A model generated the notes under the pieces. The model was not told where the DNA came from and made no database searches. It was given only the letters and a program-made list of their open reading frames with translations. A DNA stretch of 64,000 nt, taken from positions 62,001 to 126,000 of the forward strand of contig CBFHKX010000003.1 of the NCBI GenBank assembly GCA_965656535.1. Reading direction: 5' to 3'. The translations under genes were made by a program, and so were the position numbers. Positions 17,559 through 26,798 of the stretch are shown here, piece by piece (position 1 is the first letter of the stretch; each line of letters starts with the position of its first letter). Source of the DNA: Lishizhenia sp965656535 (GTDB taxonomy: Bacteria; Bacteroidota; Bacteroidia; Flavobacteriales_D; Crocinitomicaceae).

Positions 17559-18587
17559 ATGAAAAAAATAATATTACTAGCAACTGCGATTTTTACGAGT
17601 ATGAGCACATTTTCTCAGTTTACTCAGACAAACGAACCGGTAATCGGAGATGGAGTAACCTTGTATGTTATAGATTCAGCTGCGGTTAATTATGAAAATA
17701 CAACAGGCGCAGGTGTTACTTGGGATTACAGCTCTTATGGTGGTTATGGTTCTATTGTGCGAGGCGTTGCTGTTTTAGATCCAGCTAATACTCCTAATGC
17801 TTCTGATTTTTCTTCTTCTACCCAAGCTGTAGACATTCAAAATGCTACGACTGATTATTTTAATTCAACAAGTTCTCAAAGAATTGGTCAAGGTTACGTG
17901 TTTACAGAACAAACTTTTGGAGAAGTTAAACTTGTTTTTGATACAGATGAAGCTACGTTAATGAATTATCCAATGAATCTAGGAGATGTAGTTACAGATA
18001 CGTATCAAGGTACATTGTTTTTCACATTTAGTGGAATTCCTCAGAGTCCGCCTGCAACAGGAGCTATTACTGCTACGGTTGATGGACAAGGGACTTTAAA
18101 ACTTGCGAATGGTAATGATATTTCAAATGTTTTAAGATATAAGTTGGTAGATACTGCAAATGCTACTTTACCGTTGGTTGGAGATGTTAAAGTGGTAAGA
18201 AAGCAGTTTGAGTATTACGACCATACTAGTTCATCGTTACCTTTATTTATTCATACTTATTTGTCGGTTACACAATCTAACGGAAGTGTACTAGCTGAGA
18301 TTTCAAATGTACTTTCTTCTGTTGACCCAACTGAATTTGTTTCGATTGGTGAACTGGATAAGCTAGTGGTTAATGTATTTCCTAATCCAGCAGCAAATCA
18401 AATTTCTATAGAAGCAGCTGAGCCTTTCGAGTATACTCTCCTTAATTCCGAAGGAAAAATTGTTTTAAAAGGAAACTCTAAAGAAACAATGAAAAAGGTA
18501 AATATTGAGAGCTTAACACCTGGTGTTTACTTTGTTAAGGTTGATACAGGAGCTAAGGTAGAGATAAAGAAAATTAGTAAAAGATAA
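17559..18587 (+). CDS. Secreted protein with type A T9SS sorting domain
   Basis: A 342-residue protein. Residues 1-19 are a signal peptide ending TFSQ. The central part (about 20-255) is rich in Thr, Ser, Gly and aromatic strands (GVTWDYSSYGGYGS) and has no catalytic motif that I recognise. The last 75 residues are a type A type IX sorting domain: VNVFPNPAANQISIEA, YTLLNSEGKIVLKG, LTPGVYFVKVDTG, ending KKISKR. It should pass the Sec machinery and then the type IX system. A strong terminator follows, and a promoter element lies upstream, so it is monocistronic. Confidence 0.88.
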   Translation: MKKIILLATAIFTSMSTFSQFTQTNEPVIGDGVTLYVIDSAAVNYENTTGAGVTWDYSSYGGYGSIVRGVAVLDPANTPNASDFSSSTQAVDIQNATTDYFNSTSSQRIGQGYVFTEQTFGEVKLVFDTDEATLMNYPMNLGDVVTDTYQGTLFFTFSGIPQSPPATGAITATVDGQGTLKLANGNDISNVLRYKLVDTANATLPLVGDVKVVRKQFEYYDHTSSSLPLFIHTYLSVTQSNGSVLAEISNVLSSVDPTEFVSIGELDKLVVNVFPNPAANQISIEAAEPFEYTLLNSEGKIVLKGNSKETMKKVNIESLTPGVYFVKVDTGAKVEIKKISKR

Positions 18588-18610
18588 AAAGGATTGAAAG
18601 AAATTTTATA

Positions 18611-18636
18611 GGCGAGTTTTTACTCGCCTTTTTTTT
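18611..18636 (+). terminator. Rho-independent terminator
   Basis: GGCGAG (18611-18616) pairs with CTCGCC (18623-18628) and is followed by eight T. It ends the T9SS cargo transcript. Confidence 0.9.
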
Positions 18637-18722
18637 GTTTAATAATTTTTTAGGAAACCTACAATAAGCTTTATTTTGTTTCGTTTCTAATTCAATGATT
18701 CACAAAAACCAAAATATAGCGT

Positions 18723-18875
18723 ATGATGAAAAATTACTCAAAGAACATTGCTCTTTCAGGACAAGAGTTGAAACATAGTCCATCTAAAAAAACTTTAGAT
18801 TTCATACTTAACTACAGTAAAAGTACTTCAGTGGCTAAGAAAAACAAAAAATCTATCGTTCTGTTTTTAAACTAA
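18723..18875 (+). CDS. Small protein of 50 residues, probable gene
   Basis: A short frame, MMKNYSKNIALSGQELKHSP onward, 50 residues, ending in IVLFLN then TAA. It has a Lys/Ser-rich core with the block PSKKTLDFILNYSKS, and no signal or membrane segment. Short proteins with a similar plan (a Ser-Gly start, PS-KTL-FI-NY-K core, LN end) seem familiar from Bacteroidota genomes, but I cannot confirm that here. Support from context is good: it lies between two perfect terminators (18611-18636 and 18886-18911), so it is an independent transcription unit. It may be an RNA-binding or regulatory small protein, and the function is unknown. Confidence 0.6.
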   Translation: MMKNYSKNIALSGQELKHSPSKKTLDFILNYSKSTSVAKKNKKSIVLFLN

Positions 18876-18885
18876 AAAATAATTT

Positions 18886-18911
18886 GAGAGAAACGAGAGT
18901 TTCTCTTTTTT
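18886..18911 (+). terminator. Rho-independent terminator of the 50-residue gene
   Basis: GAGAAAC (18888-18894) pairs with GTTTCTC (18899-18905), with a four-base loop and six T. It abuts the end of the convergent GNAT gene. Confidence 0.85.
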
Positions 18912-19185
18912 ATGTTCGGATGTCTTCGAATTCTTCTCTCATCAATACCTTATGTACAAATCCACATTGAGCAACTGCTTTTTTATCGAGAGTTCTTATA
19001 TAATCAAATACATTCATTACTAGTCGTCCACCGATTCCTTTTCCGCTCATTTCTGGAGAAACAAAAGAATAAGGTAAATAATAAACATTGTCTTTTATTC
19101 TATAATCTACGTAGGCCAAGTTTCCATTTTCAAAATGGTATTCAAAGCGCTGTTGTTTCTGATTTACTATTAATTCGTAGTCCAT
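18910..19185 (-). CDS. Small GNAT-type N-acetyltransferase
   Basis: A 91-residue protein of the short GNAT group (YjdJ/Acetyltransf_CG-like). It carries the acetyl-CoA loop FVSPEMSGKGIGGRLV, preceded by LAYVDYRIKDNVYYLPYSFV strands and followed by VFDYIRTLDKKAVAQCGFV. Its size fits this minimal family. The acceptor is unknown. It is convergent with the 50-residue gene and shares the terminator region with it. Confidence 0.85.
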   Translation of the reverse strand: MDYELIVNQKQQRFEYHFENGNLAYVDYRIKDNVYYLPYSFVSPEMSGKGIGGRLVMNVFDYIRTLDKKAVAQCGFVHKVLMREEFEDIRT

Positions 19186-19272
19186 AGAAATTGGTCGTAG
19201 AAGAATAGCTTACCTTACATAAATCTATCTACTCTGTGAAAGAGAAGGTGTGTATTACACTTAATAGAACAT

Positions 19273-19305
19273 AAAAAAGCGATACATCCTTAAAGGAAGT
19301 ATCGC
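19273..19305 (-). terminator. Rho-independent terminator of pyrG-yidC
   Basis: GCGATAC (19279-19285) pairs with GTATCGC (19299-19305). On the minus strand it is followed by six T. It lies 22 bases after the yidC stop. Confidence 0.85.
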
Positions 19306-19326
19306 CTGTAACACTTGTAGAATAAT

Positions 19327-21318
19327 CTATTTATTTTTCAACTTATCTTGTTGCATCTTTTGCATTTGCTCTAATCTCTCTTGAAACTTCGACTTTTTCT
19401 TACCGTCTTTTCCATTAGATTTTTCTGCTTTTTTTGCAGCCATTTTTGCTTTAAGTTTTTCTTCATCCACAAAGAAGTTTTTAATCATAATCATGGTTAA
19501 AATACTCATTAGTGTAGAGATAAAATAATAGTAACTTAAACCTGATGCGAAATTGTTAAAGAAGAAAATCATCATTATAGGGAAGAAGTACATTATGTAT
19601 TTCATATTTGGCATACCGGGCTGAGTAGGCTGTTGCATGTTACCACTGTTTAAAATCGTATAAAATAAAGTAGTTACAGCCATTAATAATGTAAATAACG
19701 ACATATGATCTCCGTATAAAGGAACATGAAAACCGAAATCCCAAATAGAGTCATAGCTAGATAAATCTTCTGCCCATAAAAACGACTCTTGTCTTAACGT
19801 AAATGTTGAAGGGAAGAAACGAAATACAGCAAATAAGATTGGCATTTGAATTAACATTGGAACACATCCAGATAGAGGAGAAGCACCAGACTCCCTGTAT
19901 AAGGTCATGGTTTCCATTTGTTTTTTCATTGCATCTTCTTTGTTCGGATATTTTTTGGTTATTTCTTCGATTTCTGGTTTAAGTATTCTCATTTTTGCAG
20001 AAGAAGTATACATCTTCCATTGAATGGGTGTTAAGAAACCTTTAACAACCACTGTGAGTAGAAGTATAGCTAGTCCTAAATTAATTCCTGTTCCGGCCAA
20101 CCAAGTAAACAACGGTTGTATAGCGTAGATGTTAACCCATCTAAATATTCCCCAACCTAAGTTTATTATATCTTCTGTTTCGTTGTTATATGCCTTTAGA
20201 ATGTAGTAATCGTTCGGTCCAAAATACCAATTGATTTTAGAATAACCACCATCCGTACTGTTCAATCCAAGGTTAATATGTGCAGAATAGTCTTTAATAT
20301 AAGTAGAATCAAATGGACCTCCTTCTTCAAATGTTTTTATTTCAAAACTTGTACCTTCTTTACTAAAAGGTAATTCGGGCATCATAATAGCAGAAAAATA
20401 GCTCTGCTTAAATGCAATCCAATCTACTTTATTTTCGGCTACGTCATCATCATTACTAAACTCAGACAAGTAATCATAACCTGCTTCCTTTTCTTTAAAG
20501 AATACGGTAGAAACACGACGTTGTTCAGATAATAAACGCTCAGACTTCAAAAGTTTAGTTTCCCAATCTAGAAAAACATTGTTGGGTGTTACTTTTCCTG
20601 CCAGCCCATTTACCTTTATTTCATAAGATACATCAAACTTACCAGGGTATAGGGTATAGATATAGTCAATTGTTTGTCCGTCATTTAAGGTATGACGCAG
20701 ATTAACCATACTTTCAGTTTGTACAACTACCTCGAAAGCTTTGTCTTTTGTAGTAAATTGATTACCATCAATTGGAAAAGTAAGGTAATTGCCAGAATGT
20801 GTTCCATCGAATAGTTGGAGAGCTGTTATTTCTTCTTTATTCTCAAGATCATAGTTGTCATACGTTTCATATTCTGAGAGAAATACAGAGCTAACGCTAC
20901 CACTTTTTGTGTTTAAATTCAAAGTTAATTTATCATTTTTAAGAGAAATTGTTTCGCCTTCAAATGCACCATCCTTTTCTTTAAATTCAACTTTAGAGCC
21001 TATAATTACAGTATCTTTTTGGGTTTTTGAATCTACAAAAACAAGATTACCTAAGGTATCTGTTACTTGCACCATTTCTCCATTGGTATTTTCTACCATT
21101 TTAGGTGTAAGCGAACTTTCTGTTTCATTTTCAACTAAGGTATCTTTCGTTTTAACGGCTTCCAATTTCTGAGCGTTAACAAGATCTATAGAATCTTGTG
21201 CAATTTTTGATTGTTCAAGTGCAGCAAGTCTTTGTTCTTCTGAGGGTTGATTGAAATAGGTGAACAGTGCTAAAATTACACCAATAATTCCTAATCCAAT
21301 AATTGTATTTCTATCCAT
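19327..21318 (-). CDS. yidC: Membrane protein insertase YidC
   Basis: A 663-residue insertase that places proteins in the inner membrane with or without SecYEG. It has the N-terminal helix (NTIIGLGIIGVILALFTYF), the large periplasmic domain (about 60-375) and the conserved C-terminal 60KD_IMP core of five helices, with WKMYTSSAKMRILKPEIEEI and GASPLSGCVPMLIQMPILFAVF. The C-terminal tail is strongly basic (KLKAKMAAKKAEKSNGKDGK), as expected for ribosome contact. It starts 9 bases after pyrG on the same strand, so both are one operon. Confidence 0.97.
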   Translation of the reverse strand: MDRNTIIGLGIIGVILALFTYFNQPSEEQRLAALEQSKIAQDSIDLVNAQKLEAVKTKDTLVENETESSLTPKMVENTNGEMVQVTDTLGNLVFVDSKTQKDTVIIGSKVEFKEKDGAFEGETISLKNDKLTLNLNTKSGSVSSVFLSEYETYDNYDLENKEEITALQLFDGTHSGNYLTFPIDGNQFTTKDKAFEVVVQTESMVNLRHTLNDGQTIDYIYTLYPGKFDVSYEIKVNGLAGKVTPNNVFLDWETKLLKSERLLSEQRRVSTVFFKEKEAGYDYLSEFSNDDDVAENKVDWIAFKQSYFSAIMMPELPFSKEGTSFEIKTFEEGGPFDSTYIKDYSAHINLGLNSTDGGYSKINWYFGPNDYYILKAYNNETEDIINLGWGIFRWVNIYAIQPLFTWLAGTGINLGLAILLLTVVVKGFLTPIQWKMYTSSAKMRILKPEIEEITKKYPNKEDAMKKQMETMTLYRESGASPLSGCVPMLIQMPILFAVFRFFPSTFTLRQESFLWAEDLSSYDSIWDFGFHVPLYGDHMSLFTLLMAVTTLFYTILNSGNMQQPTQPGMPNMKYIMYFFPIMMIFFFNNFASGLSYYYFISTLMSILTMIMIKNFFVDEEKLKAKMAAKKAEKSNGKDGKKKSKFQERLEQMQKMQQDKLKNK

Positions 21319-21327
21319 TTGTATTGT

Positions 21328-22938
21328 TTACTTTTTATTGTCTATTGCAGCTTTTATAAATGCAGTAAATAAAGGGTGAGGGTTTGCAACGGTACTTTTA
21401 TATTCTGGATGAAATTGAGCTCCAACAAACCAAGGGTGCTCTTGAAGTTCAACAACTTCTACCAGTCCAGACTCAGGGTTTTTACCCGTAGCTATCATTC
21501 CTGCTTCTTCAAATTGAGCTAAATATTCATTATTAAATTCAAATCTATGTCTGTGACGTTCAGAAACAATTTCTGTATTGTATGCTTCGTATATTTTACT
21601 GCCAGATTTTAGTTTACACGCGTATGCACCTAAACGCATAGTTCCTCCCATGTTTGAGATGGTTTTTTGCTCTTCCATCATGCTAATAACAGGGTAGGAG
21701 CAGTCTTCTGATATTTCTACAGTGTGTGCGTCATCCCATTTTAGTACATTTCTGGCAAATTCTATTACAGCACATTGCATGCCCAGACAAATACCAAAAA
21801 ATGGAACTTTATTTTCACGGGCAAATTTCACTGCATTTATTTTTCCTGAAATTCCTCTTGAACCAAAACCAGGTGCAACTAAAATACCATCGAGATGGCC
21901 AAGTTTCTCTTGAATGTTAGCGTTACTTAGTTTTTCAGAATGTATCCATTCAACGTTTACTTTACATTTATTTTCTACACCTGCATGAATGAAAGATTCA
22001 CTAATAGACTTGTAAGAGTCTTTCAACTCTACATATTTACCCACTAAACCAACAGTAATTTCTTGTTCTGGATTTTTGAGTGTAGTTAAAAATGCTTTCC
22101 AAGATGTTAGTTCTGGCATACTTTTTCTTGGCAAGCCAAGCTTCTCAAGCACTACATGATCCAGCTCTTCAGCCTGCATAAGCAAAGGCACATCGTAAAT
22201 GGATTCTGCATCTCTAGATTCAATTACTGCGTTTGGACTAACATTACAAAATTTTGCAATTTTTCTTCTTAATGTAAGATCAAGCTCGTGCTCTGTTCGG
22301 CAACATAAAATATCGGGTTGTAGTCCAAGTTCTAATAATTGTTTAACAGAATGTTGAGTTGGTTTTGTTTTTAACTCTCCTGCAGCAGCTAGATAAGGCA
22401 CAAGTGTTAGATGTATCGTAATACAATCGTCTTGAAACTCCCAATTCATTTGTCGAACAGCTTCTACATAAGGCAAAGACTCTATATCTCCAACCGTACC
22501 GCCAATTTCTGTGATTACAATATCATAGGTACCTTTTTTGCCTAAGATTTGAATACGCTCTTTGATTTCATCTGTAATATGTGGAATTACTTGTACCGTT
22601 TTCCCTAAAAACTCTCCTCTTCGTTCTTTTTCAATAACGGCCTGATAGATTTTTCCAGTTGTAACGTTGTTTGCCTGAGAGGTTGAAACATTTAAGAAGC
22701 GTTCGTAGTGTCCTAAATCGAGATCGGTTTCAGCCCCATCATCTGTTACAAAACATTCTCCGTGTTCATATGGATTCAATGTTCCTGGATCTATATTAAT
22801 GTAAGGATCCAATTTTTGTATGGTGGTACTATAACCTCTTGCTTGAAGAAGTTTTGCTAGTGATGCTGAAATTATACCTTTCCCCAAAGAAGAAGCAACT
22901 CCCCCGGTTACAAATATATACTTCGTAGAATTCGACAT
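21328..22938 (-). CDS. pyrG: CTP synthase
   Basis: A 536-residue amidotransferase making CTP from UTP, ATP and glutamine. The N-terminal synthetase domain begins KYIFVTGGVASSLGKGI and contains YLNVDPGTLNPYEHGE-type (DPYINIDPGTLNPYEHGE) and ITEIGGTVGDIES. The C-terminal class I glutaminase has the Cys in PFFGICLGMQ and the His-Glu pair in AQFHPEYKS. Length is typical. It is the first gene of the pyrG-yidC pair, with a perfect TAnnTTTG element upstream. Confidence 0.97.
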   Translation of the reverse strand: MSNSTKYIFVTGGVASSLGKGIISASLAKLLQARGYSTTIQKLDPYINIDPGTLNPYEHGECFVTDDGAETDLDLGHYERFLNVSTSQANNVTTGKIYQAVIEKERRGEFLGKTVQVIPHITDEIKERIQILGKKGTYDIVITEIGGTVGDIESLPYVEAVRQMNWEFQDDCITIHLTLVPYLAAAGELKTKPTQHSVKQLLELGLQPDILCCRTEHELDLTLRRKIAKFCNVSPNAVIESRDAESIYDVPLLMQAEELDHVVLEKLGLPRKSMPELTSWKAFLTTLKNPEQEITVGLVGKYVELKDSYKSISESFIHAGVENKCKVNVEWIHSEKLSNANIQEKLGHLDGILVAPGFGSRGISGKINAVKFARENKVPFFGICLGMQCAVIEFARNVLKWDDAHTVEISEDCSYPVISMMEEQKTISNMGGTMRLGAYACKLKSGSKIYEAYNTEIVSERHRHRFEFNNEYLAQFEEAGMIATGKNPESGLVEVVELQEHPWFVGAQFHPEYKSTVANPHPLFTAFIKAAIDNKK

Positions 22939-22964
22939 ATTAAAAATTTTGTAACTACGGAGCG

Positions 22965-22972
22965 CAAAGATA
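22965..22972 (-). promoter_or_regulatory. -7 promoter element of pyrG-yidC
   Basis: TATCTTTG on the minus strand, a perfect TAnnTTTG match 26 bases before the pyrG ATG. Confidence 0.5.
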
Positions 22973-23090
22973 TAATAATCACCCTACACAAAAGGTATAA
23001 ATCTCTTTTATTTTAATTGAGCATGTAAGAAACACAAGAAGGATGAGAATTTAAGAAGAAGCACATATGCTTTTTTCCCAAGAAATTATA

Positions 23091-25577
23091 TTACATTGGA
23101 TCTACATCAATGTTTATCCTACAACTTTTGTTACTTGCTGTAGTGTAGAATTCGTCTATTATTTGATGAATTCTAGCCTTTACCTTTTTAGGAGATGCTT
23201 CTTTCTCCATCTTAAGCGTTATTGTTTTGATGTAATAATTTTGTATTCTTTTTACAACCGGACTCTCAGGACCAAGAACTCGAGTTCCAAAGACGTTAAA
23301 TAAGCGTTTTCCTAATTCTGCAGACATTCCTTCTAAACTGGCTTCATTTCTATGTTTTAATGTGAAGGAAATGATCTTGTAAAAAGGAGGATAGAAGTAA
23401 TTTTTACGCTCCATAATTTCATTGTCGTAGAAACCTTTATAGTCGTGCTCAATAATATGTTTAATTACCCAATGGTCTACATCCGTTGTTTGTATAACCA
23501 CTTTACCTCTTTTTTTCTTTCTTCCGGCTCTACCTGCAACTTGCGACATAAGGTGATAACTTCTTTCAAAGGCTCTGAAATCTGCCCTGTTTAACACTAA
23601 GTCTGCATCTAGAATTCCAACTAAACTTACATTATCAAAGTCTAATCCTTTAGTAACCATTTGTGTACCAACTAAAATATCAATTTCTCTATTTTCAAAA
23701 CCTGAAATAATATTGGCGTAGCTATTTTTTGTGCGTGTAGTATCTAAATCTAAGCGCTGTATGTTTGCCTTTGGAAACATAATTTGAAGGTCTTCTTCTA
23801 TTTTTTCAGTTCCAAAACCAACCATTTTTATCCGATTACTTCCACATGCACTGCATGAGCCCATTGGAGGTAAGTAATAGGCACAGTAATGGCATTTTAA
23901 GGCGTTAGTATGTTTATGATACGTTAATGATACATCACAATTCTTACATTTGGGTGTCCACCCACAAATTTCACATGCCCAAATTGGGTTAAAACCACGT
24001 CTGTTTTGAAAAAGTATAATTTGCTCTTTGTTTTTAAGAGCCTCAGAAATGTGCTCAATTAAAAAACTACTAAAATGCATTTGCATTGTTTTTTGAAGCC
24101 TTTCTTTTTTTAGATTCGCTACTAAAATCTCTGGCATCTGAACGTTTCCAAAACGCTTGTTTAGTTCTACTAAGCCATATTTATTTTCTTGTGCATTATA
24201 ATAGGTTTCAAAAGCGGGTGTAGCAGAACCAAGGAGTACTTTTGCATCATGGAATACTCTCAAAACCATTGATGTATCTCTGGCATTGTATCTTGGCGAT
24301 GGATCTGATTGTTTAAAAGAACTTTCATGCTCTTCATCTACAATAATTAGCCCCAAATTTTTGAAAGGTAGAAAAAGACTACTTCTTGCCCCAAGAATAA
24401 TTCTAAATTTCTTCTGATTATCGTTAAGTAACGCATTCCAAATTTCTACACGTTCGTTTTGATTAAATTTAGAATGATATACACCAACTAAATCACCGAA
24501 GTAAGCTGATAAACGATTTATTAATTGCGTAGTAAGTGCTATTTCTGGAAGTAAGAACAAAACCTGCTTACCTAATTTGAGTTGTTCTTGTATTAGTTCT
24601 ACATATATTTCTGTTTTACCCGAACCTGTAACGCCATGAAGTAAACAAACATCTTTGTTTTTGAAAGACATTCTAATTTCAGTTAATGCTTTTTGCTGCT
24701 CATCGGATAATTGTTGAACTTCTTTGTGCGCTTCGTCATTTTCTGTTAGTCTTGATATTTCTAATCTTTCTTCAATTAGTACACCATTTTTAATTAGTGT
24801 TTTAATGGGCGAAGTTGAAATACCCTCATTTTCTATATCGCGTCTTGGAATAAATTGTGGTTTATCTTTTTTGAGTCCTCCCAGTTTCATGTAATGCATC
24901 AATACTTCAAATTGTTTTGCTTTACTTTTTTGATTACTAAACTGTTCTAATAGTAACTCTAATGTTTCTGTTTGTGCGTATTCCTTAGCAATTTTTATAA
25001 AAAGTTGTGTTTTTGGTGTAAACTTATGCTTCAACTCTTCTTTAGTCATTACCACTCTTTTGTCAATCAATTTCTTGATAATGGGCTGAATGGTTTTAAT
25101 ACCTACAATTTCAGAAATTTCTTTTAGATCGAGTTCTTCTTGTATTTCTAGAGCTTCAAAAATTTGAAATTCTCTATCGTCCATTTCATCAACAATTAAG
25201 CGGTTGAATTCTGGATGTAAAATAATTTTAGTTTCGCTAGCTAGTTTAAAGTTTGAAGGTAATGCTGCGTTCATTACATCTCCTAAAGGAGCCATGTAGT
25301 AGTCTGCTATCCAGCGCCAGAGTTTGTATTGTTTTGAGGTGATAATTGGATTTTCATCCAATATGTGCTCGATATATTTTGATTGATATTTTTTTGGAAC
25401 TTCTTCGTGCACACGAGATATTAGTCCTGTATACAGTTTGTTTTTACCAAAAGGTACAACTACTCTTATTCCTGATTTTACAAAATCATTAAGTTCAAAA
25501 GGAACACGATAGGTAAATTCACTATTTAAAGCCAAAGGCAGTAAAACATCTACAAAATAAGTTTTTCTTTCTTCCAC
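23091..25577 (-). CDS. priA: Primosomal helicase PriA
   Basis: An 828-residue replication restart helicase. The N-terminal DNA-binding domain (FVDVLLPLALNSEFTYRVP) is followed by the helicase core with Walker A GVTGSGKTEI, the DEEH box in IIVDEEHESSF and motif VI QVAGRAGRKKKRG. The zinc sites are CEICGWTPKCKNCDVSL and CHYC … CSACG. Length is normal. The start codon is GTG. It lies 36 bases downstream of a lipoprotein gene and could be transcribed with it, although TATCTTTA just before the start may be its own -7 element. Confidence 0.96.
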   Translation of the reverse strand: MEERKTYFVDVLLPLALNSEFTYRVPFELNDFVKSGIRVVVPFGKNKLYTGLISRVHEEVPKKYQSKYIEHILDENPIITSKQYKLWRWIADYYMAPLGDVMNAALPSNFKLASETKIILHPEFNRLIVDEMDDREFQIFEALEIQEELDLKEISEIVGIKTIQPIIKKLIDKRVVMTKEELKHKFTPKTQLFIKIAKEYAQTETLELLLEQFSNQKSKAKQFEVLMHYMKLGGLKKDKPQFIPRRDIENEGISTSPIKTLIKNGVLIEERLEISRLTENDEAHKEVQQLSDEQQKALTEIRMSFKNKDVCLLHGVTGSGKTEIYVELIQEQLKLGKQVLFLLPEIALTTQLINRLSAYFGDLVGVYHSKFNQNERVEIWNALLNDNQKKFRIILGARSSLFLPFKNLGLIIVDEEHESSFKQSDPSPRYNARDTSMVLRVFHDAKVLLGSATPAFETYYNAQENKYGLVELNKRFGNVQMPEILVANLKKERLQKTMQMHFSSFLIEHISEALKNKEQIILFQNRRGFNPIWACEICGWTPKCKNCDVSLTYHKHTNALKCHYCAYYLPPMGSCSACGSNRIKMVGFGTEKIEEDLQIMFPKANIQRLDLDTTRTKNSYANIISGFENREIDILVGTQMVTKGLDFDNVSLVGILDADLVLNRADFRAFERSYHLMSQVAGRAGRKKKRGKVVIQTTDVDHWVIKHIIEHDYKGFYDNEIMERKNYFYPPFYKIISFTLKHRNEASLEGMSAELGKRLFNVFGTRVLGPESPVVKRIQNYYIKTITLKMEKEASPKKVKARIHQIIDEFYTTASNKSCRINIDVDPM

Positions 25578-25613
25578 TCAGTAAAGATAGAATTTAGAGA
25601 AAGAAATTAGATT

Positions 25614-26714
25614 CTAATTACAGAAAAATGTACTGTTTTGGTCTTCAGGAATCGGACTGCAAAATAGAAGTTCGTTTGTAGTTATCTGTCCTTGACATAA
25701 TTGGCGAGTAGAATTTTGGTTTAAAATTCTAATTGTTGCGGGACCATTAGGTACGCCGTTTAATCTTGTTCTAACAACTTTAGATCTTGACGTAAAAATT
25801 CCTAAACCTCCAGACAGGTTGGTGAAAGTTGGTTTAGACTGTGCGAGCGAAGATACAGGCTGGTTTACAGCAATGTAATTCACTAAATCTTGAGAACCGC
25901 CGGTTAAAATAAAGTCTATAGAATGAACTGTTCTTCTTGTTACTGCTGGATCAATAGGTATTCTTGCTGCAACTTGTTCATAAAAGTTCTTACCATTAAG
26001 CACTATACTTGCTTGATTATTTGGACTAACCGCAAGTTGGTCTTTTGCTAGGTCAGCAACTTTCCATTCAAATTCTTTAATCGTATTATTCGTTCCTTCA
26101 AATTCATTGTATCTAAAGATAATTCGTAAATCAAAATATTGAGCGGTTGTACCTGTTTTAAAAGAAATTGAAGGTCTCAGGTAGTCCGTATCGTCTTCAA
26201 CCAATGCTTCTGCTAGCGCTAATGGAGTGAAATCATTTGGAGATTCAATACTTAATCCGCTTACCAATTCAGTTTCACCTGTAACAATGTTATCTCCATT
26301 GTCTAAATTGAGGTTAAGTCTTAAAATAGCATCTTTATCTAGCTTTTCATTTGGAGCTGTGTGAAAATAGTATAAGCGTTGTTGCGGAGCATAGAAAACA
26401 CCACTCTCGTCTTTGTTTTCAATTAAAGTATCTCTTAGCGTAAATGTTCTGTTTACTGTTCCATTTAACACCTCTTTCACTGTTCCATCAACAGATGAGA
26501 AGTAGTTAGAATCAGGAACTGCTGCAAAATCGAAGGCATTCCCGTCTCCCAAAAAGGTTTTATTTATTTTTAGATAATGTATGGTATCATTAAAGTCTAT
26601 TATTGCATTAACTATAGCTGTTTTTTGGTATTCTCCGTTAACGCTAAATTCTGTTTTACATCCTGAGGATGCAAATAAAATAGAGAGTGTAATAATAATG
26701 ATTTGATATTTCAT
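25614..26714 (-). CDS. Lipoprotein of unknown function
   Basis: A 366-residue protein with a lipoprotein signal (IITLSILFASSGC, Cys19). The mature part starts with short strands (AIVNAIIDFNDTIHYLKINKTFLGDGNAF) and is beta-rich throughout, which recalls DUF4249-like outer-membrane lipoproteins. I could not confirm a family. It ends with CQGQITTNELLFCSPIPED and a final Cys. Upstream, at 26767-26781, is a 15-base sequence also found before the XRE regulator gene at 48906. Confidence 0.65.
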   Translation of the reverse strand: MKYQIIIITLSILFASSGCKTEFSVNGEYQKTAIVNAIIDFNDTIHYLKINKTFLGDGNAFDFAAVPDSNYFSSVDGTVKEVLNGTVNRTFTLRDTLIENKDESGVFYAPQQRLYYFHTAPNEKLDKDAILRLNLNLDNGDNIVTGETELVSGLSIESPNDFTPLALAEALVEDDTDYLRPSISFKTGTTAQYFDLRIIFRYNEFEGTNNTIKEFEWKVADLAKDQLAVSPNNQASIVLNGKNFYEQVAARIPIDPAVTRRTVHSIDFILTGGSQDLVNYIAVNQPVSSLAQSKPTFTNLSGGLGIFTSRSKVVRTRLNGVPNGPATIRILNQNSTRQLCQGQITTNELLFCSPIPEDQNSTFFCN

Positions 26715-26798
26715 ACGTTTATTTAATTGGGTAAAGATAGAAATCTTTGTTCAAACTGGTTATTCCTTTAATCAGTCAAACTTACCGTTTAATAAAAA

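Noticed and set aside
18694..18777. 27-codon frame beginning at ATG 18694
   Set aside because: Too short and overlapped by the more convincing 50-residue frame.
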